Assembly: GCA_017462915.1 (NCBI GenBank)
Contig: JAFTQG010000025.1
Span: 1 to 64,000 of the forward strand
Direction of reading: 5' to 3'
Length of the DNA: 64,000 nucleotides
Source of the DNA: Prevotella sp.
GTDB taxonomy: Bacteria; Bacteroidota; Bacteroidia; Bacteroidales; Bacteroidaceae
A program made the position numbers and the translations under genes. The stretch's first letter is position 1. The number at the start of each line of letters is the position of its first letter. Shown here piece after piece: positions 1-7,749 of the stretch. A model generated the notes under the pieces. The model ran no database searches and had not been told where the DNA came from. It saw nothing but the letters and a program-made list of their open reading frames with translations.

Positions 1-175
1 AGGCAGTATACTAGGCCATCAGGGCATTGCACTGAAGAAGGTGAGCACAGAAAGCCGCAAGGCTCTGGAACGTTTCTTCGGCAAGAGCCTATTCCTTGAG
101 GTGTTTGTCAAGGTGGATAAAGACTGGAGAAGTTCACAGCGCGAACTGGACAGCTTCGGATATAATAATATTTAA
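1..175 (+). CDS. era: GTPase Era, C-terminal end (host gene, partial)
   Basis: The frame starting at base 2 is open from the window edge to TAA at 173-175. It encodes the end of an Era KH domain, with ERFFGKSLFLEVFVKVDKDW followed by RSSQRELDSFGY, which matches the conserved Era terminus. Era is a ribosome-assembly GTPase that binds 16S rRNA through this domain. Only about 57 residues are present. This is the only clear host chromosomal gene in the window, so it marks the side on which the prophage is inserted. It reads towards the integrase. Confidence 0.9.
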   Translation, partial: GSILGHQGIALKKVSTESRKALERFFGKSLFLEVFVKVDKDWRSSQRELDSFGYNNI

Positions 176-258
176 GTTGATGAGTTGACAAGTTGATGAG
201 TTGACAAGTTGATGAGTTGACGAGTTGACAAGTTGACAAGTTGACGAGTTGACAAGTT
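176..258. repeat. Tandem minisatellite after era
   Basis: Imperfect tandem copies of units such as TTGACAAG and TTGATGAG (TTGAYRAG) run directly after the era stop codon. Such arrays are common in Bacteroidales intergenic DNA. No gene or hairpin is seen in it, and it probably belongs to the host side of the junction. Confidence 0.75.
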
Positions 259-262
259 GGAT

Positions 263-339
263 GCATTAAGAATTAAGCATTAAGCATTAAGAATTAAGCA
301 TTAAGAATTACGCATTAAGAATTACGCATTAAGCATTAC
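263..339. repeat. Second tandem array, GCATTAAGAATTA type
   Basis: Repeated units of GCATTAAG and AATTAA/AATTAC make a second short tandem array of different sequence from the one before it. It has no spacers of the kind a CRISPR would have. It is probably host intergenic DNA. Confidence 0.7.
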
Positions 340-356
340 ATATGGGAAACTTAGTA

Positions 357-580
357 GCGAAAGTGAGGGCGGAGAAATGCTAAACTCCCTAATTGTGGCG
401 AAAGTGCCATAAATAAAGGGATTCGAGCAAGCGCCAGTCGTAGAAACTTATCAAAAAACAGTTGTCGGACTGTTGTCGGAAGCCCATTTTTGCCACATAG
501 ACGAACCGTTTTGTTGTCGGAGAAATTTAACTCTTATTAAGGATATGAAGCTAAAGCCAACGATACTTCCAGCGAAAGTG
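357..580. repeat. Three copies of GCGAAAGTG around the integrase start
   Basis: Exact copies of GCGAAAGTG lie at 357-365, 398-406 and 572-580, the last inside the integrase gene. Short direct repeats beside an integrase gene can be arm-type binding sites of tyrosine recombinases. Here this is inference from position only. Confidence 0.3.
461..520. repeat. Three copies of GTTGTCGG before the integrase
   Basis: Exact copies of GTTGTCGG lie at 461-468, 472-479 and 513-520, in the 85 bases before the integrase start. They could be recombinase, excisionase or repressor binding sites, or part of the attachment site. The exact host-phage junction cannot be read without the other prophage end. Confidence 0.35.
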
Positions 581-1777
581 CTGCAGGACGGCACTCACCG
601 CATTCGCATAGCGATGTCACACCGTGGCACCACTCGTTACTTCCAAACTCGCTTCATTATCCCATCAAAGTCTAACCTTCTCGGTGGCCAGGTCATTGGA
701 ATACCTAATGCCTCTTACATCAACCAGCAACTTCTCAAGCAGATGTCGGAGATATACCAGGCTTTCGACAAACTGGAGGACACAGATTACATGACTTGCT
801 CCCAGCTGCTCACCATGATAGAGGAAACCATCAAAGGGAACAAACCTATTACTCTGCATGAAGCCTTCGACCTCTACAGACAGAACAAGCTACGCTCAAC
901 GTCTGACTCTACAATCAGAATACTCGACACGGCCATTGCAGCTATTGAGCCATTTTTCCCAGAGGACTATGCTCTGAAACGGTTGGATGCCATGAAGCTT
1001 TTTGAGCTGCGCGACTACCTGGCAAAGAAGAAAAAGCTGAACTCCACCACTCAGCTCATGTACCTTGGCTATCTGCGTGGTGCTGTCGCCTTTGCCGTGC
1101 GCCATAAGAAGGTGCAGTATGATGTAATGCCTTTCAGAGACTTTGAAATGCCAAAGAACAAAATCCGTGACGTGTCCCTATCTATTGAGCAGCTACGAGC
1201 CATTCGTGATGCAGAGTTTGAAGGCCAGTACAAAGAGCAGATGACTTTCTCGCGTGACCTTTTTATGCTGTCTTTCTACCTATGCGGAATGAACCTTGTC
1301 GATATTCTCCGGCTCGATTTGAGCAAGGATAGTGTGCGCTTCCTTCGCCAAAAAACAGCCAGCAGAAGGTCTGAGGACAAATCTACGGAGTTTACTATTC
1401 AGCCGGAAGCGCGTGTTCTCATTGACAAACTTATAAAAGACGGCCAGATTATATATAAAAAGAGGTGGAGGACGTACTACTCACTCACCCGGACACTCAA
1501 CAGGCACCTGAAGCATGTAGCTGAAGCCTGCAAGATAGATCGTCGGCTTATCTACTACTCAGCCCGTAAGACATTTGCCCAGCTTTCCAACGAACTGATG
1601 ATAAAGGATTCCATTATAGAGTATTGCATCGGCGACTCTATCTCTATGGCCAGCCGAACCATAGGCAACTATATCCATATAAACAAACGGATGGCCGATG
1701 CAGCCATCCGTAAAGTGTTCGATGCAGTTGCATCCACTAAGAGCATGGACGAACTGGTTGAGGAAAGCGGTCTATAG
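545..1777 (+). CDS. int: Phage integrase, tyrosine recombinase (Bacteroidetes type)
   Basis: This 410-residue protein integrates and excises the prophage by site-specific recombination. The start at 545 (MKLKPTILPAK) is chosen because Bacteroidetes recombinases typically begin this way, although the frame is open back to 473. The N-terminal half has the arm-binding and core-binding (SAM-like) regions. The catalytic half shows SFYLCGMNLVDIL in place of the usual box I, YYSARKTF around residue 339 with the conserved arginine, and the likely nucleophile tyrosine in GNYIHI near residue 374. Box I lacks the usual arginine, as is known for some Bacteroidetes recombinases. It is the first phage gene after era and one of only two phage genes on the + strand, which places one attachment site just to its left. 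Confidence 0.92.
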   Translation: MKLKPTILPAKVLQDGTHRIRIAMSHRGTTRYFQTRFIIPSKSNLLGGQVIGIPNASYINQQLLKQMSEIYQAFDKLEDTDYMTCSQLLTMIEETIKGNKPITLHEAFDLYRQNKLRSTSDSTIRILDTAIAAIEPFFPEDYALKRLDAMKLFELRDYLAKKKKLNSTTQLMYLGYLRGAVAFAVRHKKVQYDVMPFRDFEMPKNKIRDVSLSIEQLRAIRDAEFEGQYKEQMTFSRDLFMLSFYLCGMNLVDILRLDLSKDSVRFLRQKTASRRSEDKSTEFTIQPEARVLIDKLIKDGQIIYKKRWRTYYSLTRTLNRHLKHVAEACKIDRRLIYYSARKTFAQLSNELMIKDSIIEYCIGDSISMASRTIGNYIHINKRMADAAIRKVFDAVASTKSMDELVEESGL

Positions 1778-2005
1778 TACCAGGAGTGCAGCGGCAAAGC
1801 AGATAGCCAACGCAATCAGGACTAACCACCATTTTCTTCGCTTCTTTCTAAACCTCATTTCTTCTTGCGAATAAGCGTCTACTGCCCTTCCCAATTCTGC
1901 CATGCTTTCGGCAGCTTTATTGACTGAGGATGCAGACATTGAAAACGCCTTGCCTAATTTTGACAAGCTCTCGACCGACTGGCTAAAATCAACTGTTGTA
2001 TTCAT
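1772..2005 (-). CDS. Small membrane-anchored protein, unknown function
   Basis: A 77-residue protein, not recognised. The first 50 residues are helical and polar. A basic stretch (RFRKKRRKWW) then leads into one C-terminal membrane segment of about 18 residues (LVLIALAICFAAALLVL), so it looks like a tail-anchored protein facing the cytoplasm. It overlaps the convergent integrase by six bases and is the last gene of the operon started at 4164-4195. Confidence 0.6.
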   Translation of the reverse strand: MNTTVDFSQSVESLSKLGKAFSMSASSVNKAAESMAELGRAVDAYSQEEMRFRKKRRKWWLVLIALAICFAAALLVL

Positions 2006-2046
2006 TTCTCTACCAATTTACTTGCTTTTTTGGTTACTATATATAA

Positions 2047-2133
2047 AGAGGTGGTGCAGGGGTTTGCTTTTAAGTCTGCCTTATCCTGCATTTGCGATAG
2101 CCGACTGGCACTATCTTTCAATACACCACCTCT
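2047..2133. other. Possible structured RNA or large terminator with a three-way junction
   Basis: A perfect 10-base inverted repeat (AGAGGTGGTG at 2047-2056, CACCACCTCT at 2124-2133) encloses two smaller hairpins: CAGG/CCTG (2057-2060 with 2085-2088), and GATAGCC/GGCACTATC (2096-2115, with a two-base bulge). On the + strand it ends in TATTTTTC. On the - strand it lies between two genes. It may be a terminator, a leader structure or a small RNA. The fold is read by eye only. Confidence 0.35.
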
Positions 2134-2138
2134 ATTTT

Positions 2139-2372
2139 TCAATCATAATACTTCACCTTTGCCCCATTGTCTATCCGGGCCTGCAGATACTTTTTATACT
2201 CCTCCTCGGTGTCGCAGGTGACAGAATCCACATAGTCGTATGGAGAGTATTTCTCCTGCTGCTCCAAGATGTTGTCTATCTCCGACCTTTTCTGCTGGCC
2301 GTAGGCAGCAACATGGACGGTGCCGCCCTCATCCCATTCTTCAGTGAAGAACCATTTATGCCTTCTGCTCAT
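2139..2372 (-). CDS. Hypothetical phage protein
   Basis: A 77-residue acidic protein, not recognised (MSRRHKWFFTEEWDEGG at the start). ATG at 2372 overlaps the end of the upstream gene. A GTG six bases further upstream (2378) would also be possible. Tight packing with its neighbours supports it as a real gene in the 4.1-1.8 kb operon. Confidence 0.6.
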   Translation of the reverse strand: MSRRHKWFFTEEWDEGGTVHVAAYGQQKRSEIDNILEQQEKYSPYDYVDSVTCDTEEEYKKYLQARIDNGAKVKYYD

Positions 2373-2374
2373 AG

Positions 2375-2863
2375 TCACTCACACCCATATTTGTCACACC
2401 ACTCTTGCTTATCCTTATAGAACTCAGAGAGGGCAGCGTCCCATGCAGCCTGCTCAACGCGGTTGAAGCATGGTTCTACCGAATATCCATTCTCGCAGAT
2501 TCTTACATTGTGCATGGCACGGAGAAAGTACAGAGGCATTTCTTTTCTGGCACGGTCTATTAGCTGGCCTTTTGTGACACAAGCCACGCAGTCGCTAATC
2601 TGGCTCCTGAAATGAAGTGTCTTGTTCTCAGGAATGTCTTTCAGAGTGTTCTCAATGTTCTTCCTGTAACTCTCATGGAAGAAAGGCAGTCCATCGGTTT
2701 TCGCTCCGAACTTCACGTTGTCGAAATCTCCATCATCAAGGACAATCTCGCTCTTGCGGTACATTTCGTTTACCTTAGCCTCGGCATTTCCTTGACTCCA
2801 TGCCTCGACCTCTACCACCCTTTTCAGGGTCTCTACAATCTCTACTTGATACTTCTGATTCAT
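2375..2863 (-). CDS. DpnD/PcfM-like phage protein
   Basis: A 162-residue protein whose first 50 residues (KYQVEIVETLKRVVEVEA, then an EAKVNEMYRKSEIVL segment) resemble the small DpnD/PcfM family found on mobile elements. Its function is unknown. The remainder is a mixed helical region with scattered cysteines and no known motif. It overlaps the next gene at the GTGA/ATG junction near 2375, which suggests translational coupling. Confidence 0.6.
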   Translation of the reverse strand: MNQKYQVEIVETLKRVVEVEAWSQGNAEAKVNEMYRKSEIVLDDGDFDNVKFGAKTDGLPFFHESYRKNIENTLKDIPENKTLHFRSQISDCVACVTKGQLIDRARKEMPLYFLRAMHNVRICENGYSVEPCFNRVEQAAWDAALSEFYKDKQEWCDKYGCE

Positions 2864-2874
2864 AACTCTTTTCT

Positions 2875-3120
2875 TTATAGGTCCAACGTATATCCTTTTG
2901 CAGTCAGGGCAATAGCCACCTCTTTAGGCAGCTCAAAGCAACCATCATAGTCAATGACTGTGCAGCCATCTACAACGTAGCCGCCACTTATATAGGTGTC
3001 CTCATCGTCGCCTTTCTGGTACTCCCATGTTCCTTCACCGGGAGTGAGGCAAACCCAGGCACCATTATCAAAGGTGTACTCATGACCACCTTGCTCGTTC
3101 ACTTTCTCAACTACTTTCAT
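2875..3120 (-). CDS. Hypothetical phage protein
   Basis: An 81-residue protein starting MKVVEKVNEQGGHEYTF. The frame is open further upstream, but ATG at 3120 leaves normal spacing from the gene before it. It is rich in tyrosine, glycine and acidic residues and is probably a small beta protein. The family is not recognised. Confidence 0.6.
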   Translation of the reverse strand: MKVVEKVNEQGGHEYTFDNGAWVCLTPGEGTWEYQKGDDEDTYISGGYVVDGCTVIDYDGCFELPKEVAIALTAKGYTLDL

Positions 3121-3136
3121 ACTGATCCTCCTTCCT

Positions 3137-3568
3137 TTACCATGTTGTCCCAATCCAAGGATTTCTTCCACTGTTGATTTCGTCGAGTATCTTCTTCTCG
3201 ATATACTCTTCGGTTTCCTTTGCTTGTTTGGGAGAGTAATACTTCTCCAGTTCCTCTCGTGGAGCCACCAGCAACATCATCATGCGGTGGTTGTCGATTG
3301 CCGGGTTCCAGTTGGCACCACTCAGCCAATTCAAATCGTGTACTTCGGTGTTCAAGACTACATAGTCCAGGCATTTGCTAGGCTTCTGATATTCCGGCTC
3401 TGTCCTTCCTAAGTTATACCACTGCCAAATGCAGTTTATCGGGGTGCTGTGATAAACCATGCGCTTGTAGTGTGAATGAACTTCCTGAACTTCGCCCTCC
3501 ATGAAAGCAAGACGAGTGCAAGATTCTGGTTTGATGCCTAACTTCTGTAAATACTCATGTACGGTCAT
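3137..3568 (-). CDS. Hypothetical phage protein
   Basis: A 143-residue soluble protein, not recognised. It has an N-terminal helix (TVHEYLQKLGIKPES), a tryptophan-rich centre (CIWQWYNLGR) and a basic-acidic helical C-terminus. There is no signal peptide or membrane segment. It is the third gene of the operon that begins at 4125. Confidence 0.6.
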   Translation of the reverse strand: MTVHEYLQKLGIKPESCTRLAFMEGEVQEVHSHYKRMVYHSTPINCIWQWYNLGRTEPEYQKPSKCLDYVVLNTEVHDLNWLSGANWNPAIDNHRMMMLLVAPREELEKYYSPKQAKETEEYIEKKILDEINSGRNPWIGTTW

Positions 3569-3586
3569 ATCTTTTCCTCCTATTCT

Positions 3587-3778
3587 TTAGTACATCTTCT
3601 GAACGTGGGTCTTATTTCCCCAGCTGTTGATGTAGGTAAACCATTTCTCTCTCGGCTCACATGCCAGAGGAAAACTATTCTTTCTGTTCTCGTAGAAGGC
3701 ATCGGCATCCTCCTTGGTGTTGAAACGCTTGTTTTCAGTTTTCATTGACGACCAGTTGAAAATCTTAATGATAAACAT
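3587..3778 (-). CDS. Hypothetical small phage protein
   Basis: A 63-residue basic protein (MFIIKIFNWSSMKTENKRF). It is short and not recognised. It is kept because it sits in a same-strand gene run with 15-20 base gaps on each side. Confidence 0.5.
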   Translation of the reverse strand: MFIIKIFNWSSMKTENKRFNTKEDADAFYENRKNSFPLACEPREKWFTYINSWGNKTHVQKMY

Positions 3779-3792
3779 AGCTGCCTCCTTTC

Positions 3793-4125
3793 TTAGAAAT
3801 CAATCTTCTCAAATCCGTAATTGTCAACGTAGTAAGCGGTGCCATCGAGAACTATCACGTCCGATACTGAGAGGCTGTGACCAGTATAGCCTTCCGGCTT
3901 TCGGCCCTGGAACTTCACAAAGAGTGTATCGAGCGTATCTTCAACGGACTCTTCTTCCTCGACCTGTCCCTCATAGACCTTGGTGTAGAGGTCACTGTCG
4001 AGCTTGCATAAATCACCTTCCATCGTGCAAAGGTTGTTCTCCTTTACAAAGTCAAGACTGGAAAACTTGATGTGGCGGGCATTAGGTGCATCGCTCTCAA
4101 TCTGATAAATCGAATACTGTCTCAT
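3793..4125 (-). CDS. YodL-like domain protein
   Basis: A 110-residue protein, first gene after the promoter at 4164-4195. It carries the YodL pattern: YSIYQIE near the start, LYTKVYEGQV in the middle, then TLFVKFQGRKPEGYTGHSLS and VSDVIVLDG, ending YYVDNYGFEKIDF. YodL-type domains are common on mobile elements of Bacteroidales and Firmicutes, and their role is not settled. It is preceded by the leader CTTCAAAACTTAAAGAAC shared with other operons of this phage. Confidence 0.72.
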   Translation of the reverse strand: MRQYSIYQIESDAPNARHIKFSSLDFVKENNLCTMEGDLCKLDSDLYTKVYEGQVEEEESVEDTLDTLFVKFQGRKPEGYTGHSLSVSDVIVLDGTAYYVDNYGFEKIDF

Positions 4126-4163
4126 GTTCTTTAAGTTTTGAAGTTTATATCTTATTTACACTA

Positions 4164-4195
4164 CAAAGGTACAAACAATTTATCAAATACGCAAA
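4164..4195 (-). promoter_or_regulatory. Early-family promoter, copy 1
   Basis: On the - strand, TTTG, 20 bases, then TACCTTTG, matching the Bacteroidetes -33/-7 promoter. The spacer begins CGTATTTGATAAA like the other copies. It drives 4125 to 1772. Confidence 0.88.
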
Positions 4196-4229
4196 TTTTA
4201 CCGCTTGTTTTTTCGGAAAAATGCAAAGA

Positions 4230-4256
4230 AAAAGCGGGAGGTAAAACCCTCCCATC
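4230..4256 (-). terminator. Rho-independent terminator
   Basis: On the - strand, GGGAGG, a TTTTA loop region, then CCTCCCGC followed by TTTTT. It ends the 5240-4268 operon, just before promoter copy 1. Confidence 0.8.
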
Positions 4257-4267
4257 TTTTCCTGGTA

Positions 4268-4414
4268 CTAAGCATCCTCCATCTTTGCAATTCTCCACTT
4301 CGGATCATCTTTGATGGCGTTCTGGTCACGGTTGATGGGCTGCAGTGTCAGCCCTTGCTTTGACAGCTCATTGAGCAATTCAGGTGTCGGTTGCATCATA
4401 GCTACGTCCTCCAT
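4268..4414 (-). CDS. Hypothetical 48-residue phage protein
   Basis: A small frame of 48 codons (MEDVAMMQPTPELLNELSKQ at the start, KMEDA at the end) fills the space between the stop of the 4417 gene and the terminator at 4230-4256. ATG lies two bases after the previous stop codon, which suggests coupled translation. Not recognised. Confidence 0.55.
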   Translation of the reverse strand: MEDVAMMQPTPELLNELSKQGLTLQPINRDQNAIKDDPKWRIAKMEDA

Positions 4415-4416
4415 CG

Positions 4417-4863
4417 TTACTTGGCAAGCAGAGCAAGCAGGAGAGAGCGATCTTTTTCACTCGTCTCATATCCTCGATTCAGCTTACGGATAATATACTC
4501 TTTCTCGCCTATCAACTCAATAGCCTTGGCTCTCAGGGTATCGTCGTCAGTCTCGTAGGACTGAACCAGGAGCCAGTCGGCCATGTCGCTGACAAACTTC
4601 TGGTGAGCGGCCTTCTCTTCCTGAAAGCGTTTCTCCGCTCTATCCAAAGCATTCTCATAGCTCTTGATGTTCTTGTCAAGCTCATTGATATGCTCTCGCA
4701 TTCCGTTGACAAGACCATTGGGCTTCTTGTTGTTTTCCAACCACAGCTTGCAGAACTCATCTTTATCCATGTTATCGCAAGCCATATACATTCTCTCGAT
4801 AGTTGCATACTCAGCAGGTGTGACCTGCAAACCCGTCCGAATCTCAAACTCTTTCTGTAACAT
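4417..4863 (-). CDS. Coiled-coil phage protein
   Basis: A 148-residue protein. The N-terminus (MLQKEFEIRTGLQVTPAEY, then IERMYM) is a compact helical domain. Residues 55-95 (heptads in INELDKNIKSYENALDRAEK) should form a coiled coil, and a helical tail follows. No enzyme motif is visible. It is the second gene from promoter copy 2, so probably early. Function unknown. Confidence 0.6.
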   Translation of the reverse strand: MLQKEFEIRTGLQVTPAEYATIERMYMACDNMDKDEFCKLWLENNKKPNGLVNGMREHINELDKNIKSYENALDRAEKRFQEEKAAHQKFVSDMADWLLVQSYETDDDTLRAKAIELIGEKEYIIRKLNRGYETSEKDRSLLLALLAK

Positions 4864-4898
4864 AGTCTCTGAATTTTGAAGTTAATATCTCATTTGCT

Positions 4899-5240
4899 TT
4901 ACTCTTCTACCGTTACCTCATCAATGCACTCGTAACCTTCTTCACCAATTTCACCGTTAGCTTTCATTTCGTTTACAGCAAAAGATGTGAAGTCAACGTA
5001 CAAGACGCCTGATTCTTCTACCTCTACGATATACCAGCCATCGTTATACATCACCTCGCCGTCCTCGTGAATGGCTTGTATTAGGGTACGACCATCTGCC
5101 ATGACTGAGCTTGCCAGCTCATGGGGATTCCTGATTGTGCCATTATCTGCATTGCAGATGTCACTCATGGCTTTCAGTGCTCTGTTAGCCAGTTTCCGAC
5201 GAGTATCGAACTTCTCTGTGTAGATATATGTAGCGTTCAT
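4899..5240 (-). CDS. Hypothetical acidic phage protein
   Basis: A 113-residue protein, first gene after promoter copy 2. An N-terminal basic helix (TRRKLANRALKAMSDICNA) is followed by a beta-rich acidic part (WYIVEVEESGVLYVDF). It has no known motif. First-gene position behind a strong promoter suggests high early expression. Confidence 0.6.
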   Translation of the reverse strand: MNATYIYTEKFDTRRKLANRALKAMSDICNADNGTIRNPHELASSVMADGRTLIQAIHEDGEVMYNDGWYIVEVEESGVLYVDFTSFAVNEMKANGEIGEEGYECIDEVTVEE

Positions 5241-5282
5241 ATTCTTTAAGTTTTGAAGGGTTAAATATCTTATTTGACATTA

Positions 5283-5314
5283 CAAAGGTAGGCATAAATT
5301 ATCAAATGCGCAAA
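5283..5314 (-). promoter_or_regulatory. Early-family promoter, copy 2
   Basis: TTTG, 20 bases, TACCTTTG on the - strand, with spacer start CGCATTTGATAA. It drives 5240 to 4268. A copy of the TACGTTAGTTTCTTTTAAG element lies upstream at 5343-5361. Confidence 0.88.
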
Positions 5315-5342
5315 TTTACCAACTTTATTTTCTCGTCCAAAA

Positions 5343-5361
5343 CTTAAAAGAAACTAACGTA
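5343..5361 (-). promoter_or_regulatory. Upstream element TACGTTAGTTTCTTTTAAG, copy 1
   Basis: The 19-base element lies between a terminator and promoter copy 2. Identical or near-identical copies lie at 8071, 9571 and 50834, always in the same place relative to a promoter. This suggests a regulator binding site or an upstream promoter element. Confidence 0.55.
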
Positions 5362-5392
5362 TAAAAGGGCAGTAGTCAACGGCTACCACCCT
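5362..5392 (-). terminator. Terminator after the ParB-like gene
   Basis: On the - strand AGGGTGGTAG and CTACTGCCCT pair around a seven-base loop, followed by TTTTAT. It ends the 7968-5413 operon. Confidence 0.75.
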
Positions 5393-5412
5393 CTCTATTC
5401 AGGATGCAGACA

Positions 5413-7065
5413 TTACTCTTCCTTGCCGTTGAGCTGGTCGATGTCAGCCTGAATCTTCTCGCGCTGGGAAGCGTACTTCTTGCTTACCTCGTCTGTGATA
5501 GTGGCTGTGGTATCGGCCATCGTCTCACCCATCAGAGCGTCGAGCATTCCCTGAAGGTCATGTGCAAAGCAAACGCTCTTCTCACTCAGCATGGACTTGA
5601 TGAACTCTCGCTTAATGGCGTTCCTGTTTTCCTCCAGCACCTTTGAAGCCTGCTGGTACCAGTCAGCGGTATTGCTCCACTCCAGTCCGATACTCTTCTT
5701 GAACTCAGGCGAAAGACGCTTGATGAGTACAGCATGGAACAAACGCTGCTCCTCTGCTGTCAGCATAGCGTTACTTGCTGAGTAAGTGGAATCAGCAAGG
5801 GCCTGGCGCTTCCGCTCTACCAGCTCCTCGTTCTCACGTTCCTCATTCTTCAGCAGACAATCCTTGAGCTTCGTGATCTGCTCTTTCGTGCGGTCACTGG
5901 TGGCAATATCGTCGCTATCCTGTGCACCAGCAGGGATTGAGTAAGCGTACTTGTATTCACCACTCAGCTTGCCGTCGAAGCATATCTCATAGACCTGCTG
6001 CACGTTGCCGTCTGCAATGTTGCTATCGAAGATGGCACGGACATGGCGGTAGTTATCCATACGCTTCTCGTACACTTCCTCGTCCGAGAATGAAGATTTG
6101 TCCGGCTCAACAGGACAAAGGACGTAGGAGCGGCCAGTCATATCCTGCAGCGACAATCCGTATTCCTTTGCAGCCTTGATAATCTCCTCGTTGCCCTGTC
6201 CTTGATAGACAACAGGCATATCCAATCCCTTTGCAATACGGAAGATGTTCTCCTGCACCTTCTGCCGGAAACACTTCATATCCATGCAGCGCGGGCGAGC
6301 GGTGTCACCATAGCTCTCAGGCTTATTCTTCGTGTTGAACGGACAGCCCTCACAATCCTTGCCGCAGCTGAAAGATGCGTCTCCGAGCGGGAACGATGCA
6401 GTGTCGAGATACTGCATGACGTGCTCGTCTATCCACTGCTTCAAGATGTCAATGGTGATGTACTTAATTGGCCACCGGGCAATACTGGCCTCCGTGAAGC
6501 AGTCACGGAAAAGGACCTCCTGCTGCTCCTTCGTGAGCTTCGCAATCTCGATGAGCTGATTCAGGTAGATGTTTCCATTCCTCAGCAGCGGGATATACTC
6601 AGGCAGCACATTGTTCAGCTGAATGCGGCTCACCACATAGCTTGATGACTTGCCAAGAATCTTCGCTATCTCCTTCACCTGCATGGTGCCCTCGGTTGAG
6701 AGCTTGTAGAAGGCAGCGGCCTCTTCCAGTGGGTCAACGTCCTTGCGCTGCAGGTTCTCAATAATCATTGCAGCGAAAGCCTTCTTATCGTCCAGCTCCT
6801 TGATGATGCACTGGATTTCCGTCATACCGGCAATCTGCGAGGCCCTGTAACGGCGTTCGCCACAGACAATCTCATATCTCGTATCACTACCCTTCGGCAT
6901 CTTTCGTACCGTGATGGGCTGAATGAGTCCATTCTCCTTGATGTTATCGGCCAGTTCCATCAATGCCTCCTGGTCAAAGGTCTTTCGTGGGTTAAGACTG
7001 CTCGGGGTGATGTCAGTCAACGGAATGTTGCGCACAGAAGCGACTTGAATGTTTCTCTTTTCCAT
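5413..7065 (-). CDS. ParB/Spo0J-like DNA-binding protein
   Basis: A 550-residue ParB-family protein. Residues 10-115 form the ParB N-terminal (CTP-binding) domain, with NPRKTF, GERRYRA near residue 70 and ENLQRKDVDPLEEA near 105. A helix-turn-helix follows (MQVKEIAKILGKSSSYVVSR, residues 130-155). The C-terminal half is specific to the mobile-element branch and has a cysteine cluster (CGKDCEGCPFN, then CMDMKCF, roughly 235-275) likely to bind zinc. It is more than twice as long as chromosomal ParB and has no ParA partner in the window. Phage ParB-like proteins can act in partition, in transcription control or as nucleases. Its operon with a clamp-like protein suggests a DNA-processing role. 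Confidence 0.85.
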   Translation of the reverse strand: MEKRNIQVASVRNIPLTDITPSSLNPRKTFDQEALMELADNIKENGLIQPITVRKMPKGSDTRYEIVCGERRYRASQIAGMTEIQCIIKELDDKKAFAAMIIENLQRKDVDPLEEAAAFYKLSTEGTMQVKEIAKILGKSSSYVVSRIQLNNVLPEYIPLLRNGNIYLNQLIEIAKLTKEQQEVLFRDCFTEASIARWPIKYITIDILKQWIDEHVMQYLDTASFPLGDASFSCGKDCEGCPFNTKNKPESYGDTARPRCMDMKCFRQKVQENIFRIAKGLDMPVVYQGQGNEEIIKAAKEYGLSLQDMTGRSYVLCPVEPDKSSFSDEEVYEKRMDNYRHVRAIFDSNIADGNVQQVYEICFDGKLSGEYKYAYSIPAGAQDSDDIATSDRTKEQITKLKDCLLKNEERENEELVERKRQALADSTYSASNAMLTAEEQRLFHAVLIKRLSPEFKKSIGLEWSNTADWYQQASKVLEENRNAIKREFIKSMLSEKSVCFAHDLQGMLDALMGETMADTTATITDEVSKKYASQREKIQADIDQLNGKEE

Positions 7066-7098
7066 AATTCTTATGCTTTTATTGATGAATGATTCTTG

Positions 7099-7728
7099 TT
7101 AGATGGCCCAGGCAAGTTCTTCTTTCGCTGGAGCCTTTTTCCATGAGTTGAAAACGTAATCGTTAATGAAGTTCTCATAGCTGAGCACAACAGGCTCACC
7201 CAGCTCTGCCTCTGCGTCCACGTTCTCGTCAACAAAGAGCGTAGGCATGATAAGACAGCGCAATACTTTTCCATTCTCAACGACAACTGCGTGAGACCTA
7301 TCCTTCGAGGTGAATTTCACTTCCTTGGTGCCGGCTAACATTATCGTTGTCAGCAACCGGAGCATGGTGCAGATATTGAAACCTACGCCGTTGATGACCA
7401 CAGCATCCTTGTCAGTCGTCTCTTGCTTGCGGGCATGGTAAGCACAAGCTTCTTTGAGCTGCTTCACGTCAAGGACAAACTCTGTGTCGCTATCCTCATG
7501 CCTCGGGAAAACACTATCGACATTTGGATATCGCCCCTCGATCTCCTCACCGATGATACTGAGGGTTTTCCCATCCAGTGCCTTGCTGCCCTCGTTCAGG
7601 ATAACCAGTACATGGCCATCAGAGGCATAGCAACGGCCTTCTTCAAAATGCACACCGTTCATAATAGGTCTGCAAACGTCTTTTGCTACGATGTTCTGAT
7701 ACATCGCCTTGATAATCTTCTTGTTCAT
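7099..7728 (-). CDS. Sliding-clamp-like protein (possible DNA polymerase III beta-like)
   Basis: A 209-residue protein. The stretch RPIMNGVHFEEGRCYASDGH followed by VLVI resembles the N-terminal domain of beta clamps (usually NGV, ATDGHRL). The remainder is beta-rich, with another clamp-like piece (KEVKFTSKDRSHAVVV). It is just over half the length of a bacterial clamp (about 370), so it would need to form a higher oligomer or act as a decoy. It lies next to the ParB-like gene in the same operon. The call rests on motif resemblance only. Confidence 0.5.
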   Translation of the reverse strand: MNKKIIKAMYQNIVAKDVCRPIMNGVHFEEGRCYASDGHVLVILNEGSKALDGKTLSIIGEEIEGRYPNVDSVFPRHEDSDTEFVLDVKQLKEACAYHARKQETTDKDAVVINGVGFNICTMLRLLTTIMLAGTKEVKFTSKDRSHAVVVENGKVLRCLIMPTLFVDENVDAEAELGEPVVLSYENFINDYVFNSWKKAPAKEELAWAI

Positions 7729-7749
7729 ACGATTAAAGCTTTATTGATT

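Noticed and set aside
176-339. Possible CRISPR array after era
   Set aside because: The units are short tandem repeats without unique spacers and there are no cas genes in the window.
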